Shown here: positions 4,728 through 8,321 of the stretch, piece by piece | Numbering within the stretch: the stretch's first letter is position 1 | Layout: the number at the start of each line of letters is the position of its first letter | Origin: an uncultured bacterium | Lineage (GTDB): Bacteria; Cyanobacteriota; Vampirovibrionia; Gastranaerophilales; Gastranaerophilaceae | Direction of reading: 5' to 3' | DNA length: 8,321 bases | Assembly: GCA_902765655.1 (NCBI GenBank) | Contig: CACXAK010000040.1 | Location: 1 to 8,321, forward strand | The notes under the pieces: model-generated | Seen by the model: only the letters and a program-made list of their open reading frames with translations | What the model was told of the DNA's origin: nothing | Database searches by the model: none | Program-made: the position numbers and the translations under genes

Positions 4728-7214
4728 ATGAAACAAAGCTATTACCCGCAGGAAATAGAAAAGAAATGGAAAAAATATTGGGAAGATAATAAAGTTTTTA
4801 AAACAGAAAATGATAACGGAAAGCCAAAATATTATGCGTTGTCGATGTTTCCGTATCCGTCAGGCAAATTGCACATGGGGCATGTACGCAATTACACAAT
4901 TACTGACGTAATTGCGAGATTTAAAAAGGCAAACGGATTTAATGTATTGCATCCGATAGGATGGGATAGCTTTGGTTTGCCTGCGGAAAATGCTGCAATG
5001 AAACATAATGCCGACCCTGAAAAGTGGACTGATGAAAACATTGCATATATGACTGAACAATTGAAGATGCTTGGGCTTTCATACGATTGGGACAGAGAAG
5101 TAACTACCTGTAAACCCGACTATTACAAGTGGACTCAGTGGATATTCTTGCAATTGTATAAAAAGGGCTTGGTTTATAAAAAAGAAGCTGCCGTAAACTG
5201 GTGCCCTGATTGCGGAACGGTGCTTGCAAACGAGCAGGTAATAGACGGTAAATGCTGGAGATGTGATTCAGAAGTTGAGAAAAAGTATTTATCTCAGTGG
5301 TTTGTAAAAATTACCCAATACGCGGATGAGTTGTTAAAAGATTTAGATTTGCTAAAAGGTTGGGGTGATAATGTTAAAACTATGCAGGCGAATTGGATTG
5401 GAAAATCGCATGGTGCAATTTTCAGATTCCCTGTTGTTGATGCTCCAAATGGTGAAGCAATAGAGGTTCCTGTTTATACAACAAGACCTGATACGGTTCA
5501 TGGAATAACCTATCTTGTTGTTGCTCCTGAATACAAGGATATTGAAAAACTTACGACCGCTGAAAATAGAGATGCAGTTGAACAATACAGAGCAAATGCG
5601 CGTAAAATGTCTGAAATCGAACGGCTTTCAACTGACAGAACAAAAACGGGTGTTCCTTTAGGAACTCATTGCAAAAACCCGTTTACGGGTGAAATTTTCC
5701 CGCTATGGACAGCAGATTATGCGCTTGTTGAATACGGTACGGGTGCTGTAATGGCTGTTCCGACACACGATACAAGAGATTTTGATTTCGCGAAAAAATA
5801 TAATTTGCCGATGAAAGTTGTTATTCAAAATCCTGATAGCCCTTCGAACTGTGAAAATGAAGCATATACAGAAGAGGGTGTTTTGGTAAATTCAGGTGAA
5901 TTTAACGGGATGAAAAATACCGAAGCTAAAAAAGCAATTACTAAAAAAGCAGTTGATGAGGGTTTTGGAGAATTTAAAACTCAATTCAGACTTCGTGATT
6001 GGTTAATTTCCCGCCAAAGATATTGGGGCGCGCCAATCCCTGTTGTATATTGCGATAAGTGCGGGATTCAGCCGGTGCCTGAAGATCAGTTACCTGTATT
6101 GCTGCCGAAAGATGTGGATTTCTCGGTTGTTGGTAAATCGCCTATAACGACATCCCCAACTTTTAAAGATACGGTATGCCCTTGCTGCGGCGGGCATGCT
6201 ACCCGTGAAATGGATACAATGGATACATTCATTTGTTCAAGCTGGTATTATTTGCGTTATGCAGATGCTAACAACGACAAAGAATGTTTTAATAAAGACA
6301 TAGTAAATAAATGGCTCCCTGTTGATCAGTATGTAGGCGGTATTGAACACGCAATTTTACACTTGTTATATTCAAGATTTTTTACAAAAGCATTGCGTGA
6401 CTGTGGGCTTTTAAACTTTGATGAACCGTTTAAAAATCTTTTGACTCAGGGTATGGTTTTAAAAGACGGGTCAAAAATGTCAAAATCAAAAGGTAATACG
6501 GTTGATCCTGATGAAATATTTGAAAATTACGGAGCAGACACGGCAAGATTATTTATTCTTTCAGATTCCCCTCCTGCAAGGGATTTCGACTGGTCAGATG
6601 CAGGTGTTGAAGGATGTTATAAGTTCCTAAACAGAGTTTGGCGTCTTGTTGCATCTAATGCTGAAAATATTAATCTCAATTATTCATTAGGTTCAAATCT
6701 TTCAAAAGATAATGATGATTTGGTTCGTACAGTTCACATGCAAATCAAGGGTATTACAAATGATATTACAAATGAATTTCAGTTTAATACAGTAATTTCA
6801 AAATATCGTGAACTTGTAAATGCTATTTATGATTGGCAGGCAAAGAAATCTGAACTTAGTGACGAAGATAAGAATGTTTTGAGTTTTGCAATTGTTTCAA
6901 TGCTCAAATTGATGTCGCCTGTTGCGGTTTATCTGACTGAAGAAGCATGGCATGAATTAGGCGGTGAAGGTTCAATTCATGATCAGCCTTGGTGTGAGTG
7001 GGATGAAAAACTTGCTAAATCTTCTTCAATAACAATGGTTGTTCAAATCAACGGTAAAGTTAAAGATAAAATTGACGTAGATGCTGAAATTTCAAAAGAA
7101 GAAATGGAAAAACAGGCACTATCGAGCGATAAAATTAAAGAACTTACCTCAGGAAAATCAATAATAAAAGTTATTGTTGTTCCGGGAAAATTAGTTAATA
7201 TCGTTGTAAAATAA
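4728..7214 (+). CDS. leuS: Leucyl-tRNA synthetase
   Basis: A class I aminoacyl-tRNA synthetase that charges tRNA-Leu, 828 residues from this start, which is full length. Visible parts: the catalytic HIGH motif as HMGH (residues 49-52), a zinc knuckle CPDC...CWRC (159-179), the CP1 editing domain with TTRPDT (251-256) and GTGAVMAVPTHDTRD (337-351), more CxxC pairs near 442-445 and 484-487, the KMSKS loop (583-587), an anticodon-binding helical domain, and a C-terminal domain ending VVPGKLVNIVVK. The editing site appears intact. I chose ATG 4728 because GGAG (4715-4718) is 9 nt before it and MKQSYYPQEIEKKW is the usual LeuRS beginning. An in-frame ATG at 4713 would add five residues but leaves a leader of only about 12 nt. 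A strong terminator follows. Confidence 0.98.
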   Translation: MKQSYYPQEIEKKWKKYWEDNKVFKTENDNGKPKYYALSMFPYPSGKLHMGHVRNYTITDVIARFKKANGFNVLHPIGWDSFGLPAENAAMKHNADPEKWTDENIAYMTEQLKMLGLSYDWDREVTTCKPDYYKWTQWIFLQLYKKGLVYKKEAAVNWCPDCGTVLANEQVIDGKCWRCDSEVEKKYLSQWFVKITQYADELLKDLDLLKGWGDNVKTMQANWIGKSHGAIFRFPVVDAPNGEAIEVPVYTTRPDTVHGITYLVVAPEYKDIEKLTTAENRDAVEQYRANARKMSEIERLSTDRTKTGVPLGTHCKNPFTGEIFPLWTADYALVEYGTGAVMAVPTHDTRDFDFAKKYNLPMKVVIQNPDSPSNCENEAYTEEGVLVNSGEFNGMKNTEAKKAITKKAVDEGFGEFKTQFRLRDWLISRQRYWGAPIPVVYCDKCGIQPVPEDQLPVLLPKDVDFSVVGKSPITTSPTFKDTVCPCCGGHATREMDTMDTFICSSWYYLRYADANNDKECFNKDIVNKWLPVDQYVGGIEHAILHLLYSRFFTKALRDCGLLNFDEPFKNLLTQGMVLKDGSKMSKSKGNTVDPDEIFENYGADTARLFILSDSPPARDFDWSDAGVEGCYKFLNRVWRLVASNAENINLNYSLGSNLSKDNDDLVRTVHMQIKGITNDITNEFQFNTVISKYRELVNAIYDWQAKKSELSDEDKNVLSFAIVSMLKLMSPVAVYLTEEAWHELGGEGSIHDQPWCEWDEKLAKSSSITMVVQINGKVKDKIDVDAEISKEEMEKQALSSDKIKELTSGKSIIKVIVVPGKLVNIVVK

Positions 7215-7233
7215 TAAAATTAATTATTCATAA

Positions 7234-7273
7234 ACAAATAAAGGTTGGTATTATAGTACCAACCTTTATTTGT
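7234..7273. terminator. Bidirectional intrinsic terminator between leuS and the phosphoesterase gene
   Basis: A perfect 17-bp inverted repeat pairs ACAAATAAAGGTTGGTA (7234-7250) with 7257-7273 around a 6-nt TTATAG loop. The GGTTGG/CCAACC core has AT-rich flanks, giving U-rich ends on either strand. It lies between two genes that converge, 20 bp after leuS and 19 bp after the minus-strand gene. Confidence 0.92.
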
Positions 7274-7291
7274 ATAAGTTTTATAAATATT

Positions 7292-8026
7292 TTAAATATG
7301 TCTTTGTCCCGGGGTTAATAGCAAATCAGAGAGTCTGTCAGAACCAACAAAATCTCTTTTTGACATAAGCCGTGCTGCAAGGTGATTATCGTAAGGAACA
7401 AATCTGTGTCTTATCTCAAAAGAACCGTCATTAAAATCAATTACACAATAGCATGCTTTTGGTTCTTCAGTCATTGGACGTCCGACTGAACCGACATTTA
7501 CAACGGTTTGTCCTGAATTTGTCTGATATCCGCATGGTATGTGAGTATGACCGCAAAGAATGAGTTTCTCTGTTGTTCCTTCAATCATTTCTTCAATATT
7601 TTCAAGAGACATACCGGGGAGAATATCTTCATTATTTGCTCTTGGGGATCCGTGAACAAATAATACGCTGCAGCCATCAATTTCCTGACTTAATTGTGGA
7701 GGAAGATTATCAAGATAAGCTCTGTATTTATCATCAAGAATTTCTACATCACTTTCAATGGCATTTGCCATTACAGGATATTGTGCATCCAAAAAATCCA
7801 CGACTTCAGGCCCGAAATTCGCAATCATTTTATCTGTATTACCCTGAATAACAGTCCATGTATCCTGTTCCATAACATAATCCATAACTTCTTTGGGTTG
7901 AGGACCTGCAAGAGCCAAATCTCCCAGACAAAATACATGTTCGCAACCCTGTTCAATAACATCTGTCATAACAGCTTCCATTGCCTGAACATTTGCGTGA
8001 ATATCAGATAAAACTGCAACTCTCAT
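7292..8026 (-). CDS. YfcE/MJ0936-like metallophosphoesterase
   Basis: A 244-residue calcineurin-like phosphoesterase (Metallophos_2 type). The metal-binding signatures occur in order: DIH (D8, H10), LGD (D36), GNTD (N63), VHGSP (H125) and GHTH (H160, H162), followed by VNVGSVGRP, typical of the family. These residues bind two divalent metals and hydrolyse phosphomono- or diesters; the true substrate is unknown, and relatives act on cyclic nucleotides or small phosphodiesters in vitro. The protein is cytosolic, with no signal peptide. Its C-terminus (about 200-244) extends past the phosphatase core. AAGGAG lies 6 nt before the ATG, an excellent start. It diverges from ispG and converges on leuS. 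Confidence 0.93.
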   Translation of the reverse strand: MRVAVLSDIHANVQAMEAVMTDVIEQGCEHVFCLGDLALAGPQPKEVMDYVMEQDTWTVIQGNTDKMIANFGPEVVDFLDAQYPVMANAIESDVEILDDKYRAYLDNLPPQLSQEIDGCSVLFVHGSPRANNEDILPGMSLENIEEMIEGTTEKLILCGHTHIPCGYQTNSGQTVVNVGSVGRPMTEEPKACYCVIDFNDGSFEIRHRFVPYDNHLAARLMSKRDFVGSDRLSDLLLTPGQRHI

Positions 8027-8049
8027 TTATTTCTCCTTAATTTTTCTTG

Positions 8050-8058
8050 TGTTAATAT
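8050..8058 (+). promoter_or_regulatory. Extended -10 promoter of ispG, likely leaderless
   Basis: TGTTAATAT at 8050-8058 fits an extended -10 (TG, one base, TAATAT). Initiation 6-7 nt downstream would fall on or next to the ATG at 8065, so the mRNA would have no 5' leader. This agrees with the absence of any Shine-Dalgarno. The box overlaps the -10 of the divergent phosphoesterase promoter. Confidence 0.45.
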
Positions 8059-8086
8059 TATACTATGATAAACAGAAGAAAATCAA
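8057..8086 (-). promoter_or_regulatory. Promoter of the metallophosphoesterase gene
   Basis: On the minus strand TATAAT (8062-8057) is an exact -10. TTGATT (8086-8081) lies 18 bp upstream as a fair -35, inside the start of the ispG coding region. The leader would be about 25 nt and contain AAGGAG. Confidence 0.6.
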
Positions 8087-8321
8087 AAGAAATTTCAATA
8101 GGGAATGTAAAAATCGGTAATAATAACCCGATTAGTGTGCAATCAATGTGCAATACCGATACTCGTGATGTTGATGCGACCTCAAGGCAAATCAGAGAAC
8201 TTGCAGATGCGGGATGCGAAATTGTGCGGCTTGCAGTTCTTAATAAAGATGCGGGTGAGGCAATAAAAGAATTGGTAAAACTATCTCCTGTTCCTTTGGT
8301 TGCAGATATTCATTTTGATTA
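8065..8321 (+). CDS. ispG: IspG, 4-hydroxy-3-methylbut-2-enyl diphosphate synthase (5' part)
   Basis: The first 85 codons are present; the gene continues beyond the window. The sequence RRKSKEISIGNVKIG, then NPISVQSMCNTDTRDVDAT and VPLVADIHFDY, is characteristic of the N-terminal TIM-barrel domain of IspG (GcpE). That enzyme reductively converts methylerythritol 2,4-cyclodiphosphate to HMBPP in the MEP isoprenoid pathway. The [4Fe-4S] cysteine ligands lie in the missing C-terminal part. ATG 8065 is the only possible start: a stop in the same frame lies at 8053-8055 and no other start codon intervenes. There is no Shine-Dalgarno, which suggests leaderless initiation. It diverges from the phosphoesterase gene with 38 bp between the starts. 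Confidence 0.95.
   Translation, partial: MINRRKSKEISIGNVKIGNNNPISVQSMCNTDTRDVDATSRQIRELADAGCEIVRLAVLNKDAGEAIKELVKLSPVPLVADIHFD

Overview
The window reads as a piece of a low-GC bacterial chromosome with ordinary housekeeping genes (tRNA-Thr, ribosomal protein L31, leucyl-tRNA synthetase, IspG of the MEP isoprenoid pathway) around a block of genes I cannot assign to any family. The use of the MEP pathway, the AT-rich intergenic DNA, and a Cys-rich 'CCPHGLPAGACPIC' protein beside an Asn-rich protein suggest a gut-type non-photosynthetic cyanobacterial relative (Gastranaerophilales / 'Melainabacteria'). That placement rests on recollection of similar proteins and is tentative. Standard sigma-70-like promoters, Shine-Dalgarno sequences and intrinsic terminators are visible and the standard genetic code fits.

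Layout. At 18-90 (minus) is tRNA-Thr(UGU), divergent from a small four-helix membrane protein of the DUF486 family (193-534, plus); the two promoters are back to back. The gap 535-832 holds an octamer tandem array right behind the DUF486 gene, a foldable RNA-like segment with a pseudoknot or alternative terminator-like stem (660-734), and the promoter and leader of rpmE (833-1036, plus), which ends in a strong terminator. A minus-strand block follows: a 229-aa Cys-rich protein (3248-3937), a 514-aa protein with predicted membrane segments overlapping it by 11 bp (1714-3258), and a 165-aa helical protein (1099-1596). An octamer array fills the gap between the last two genes. The 514-aa gene carries an in-frame palindromic repeat insertion. 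Upstream of the block lie a consensus promoter and a roughly 150-nt leader with a possible 29-codon upstream ORF, a 13-bp hairpin, and a hairpin that hides the Shine-Dalgarno site of the 229-aa gene. A 161-aa orphan (4155-4640, minus) lies further upstream.

The right half is conventional. leuS (4728-7214, plus) has an extended -10 promoter, and a 17-bp stem terminator separates it from a convergent YfcE-like metallophosphoesterase (7292-8026, minus). The start of ispG (8065 onward, plus, cut by the window end) diverges from the phosphoesterase gene; the two share a 38-bp promoter region and ispG looks leaderless.

The part most worth a second look is the minus-strand orphan block: an apparent RNA switch in its leader, overlapping genes for a putative metal-binding protein and a membrane protein, a palindromic repeat inside a reading frame, and an octamer array between genes.
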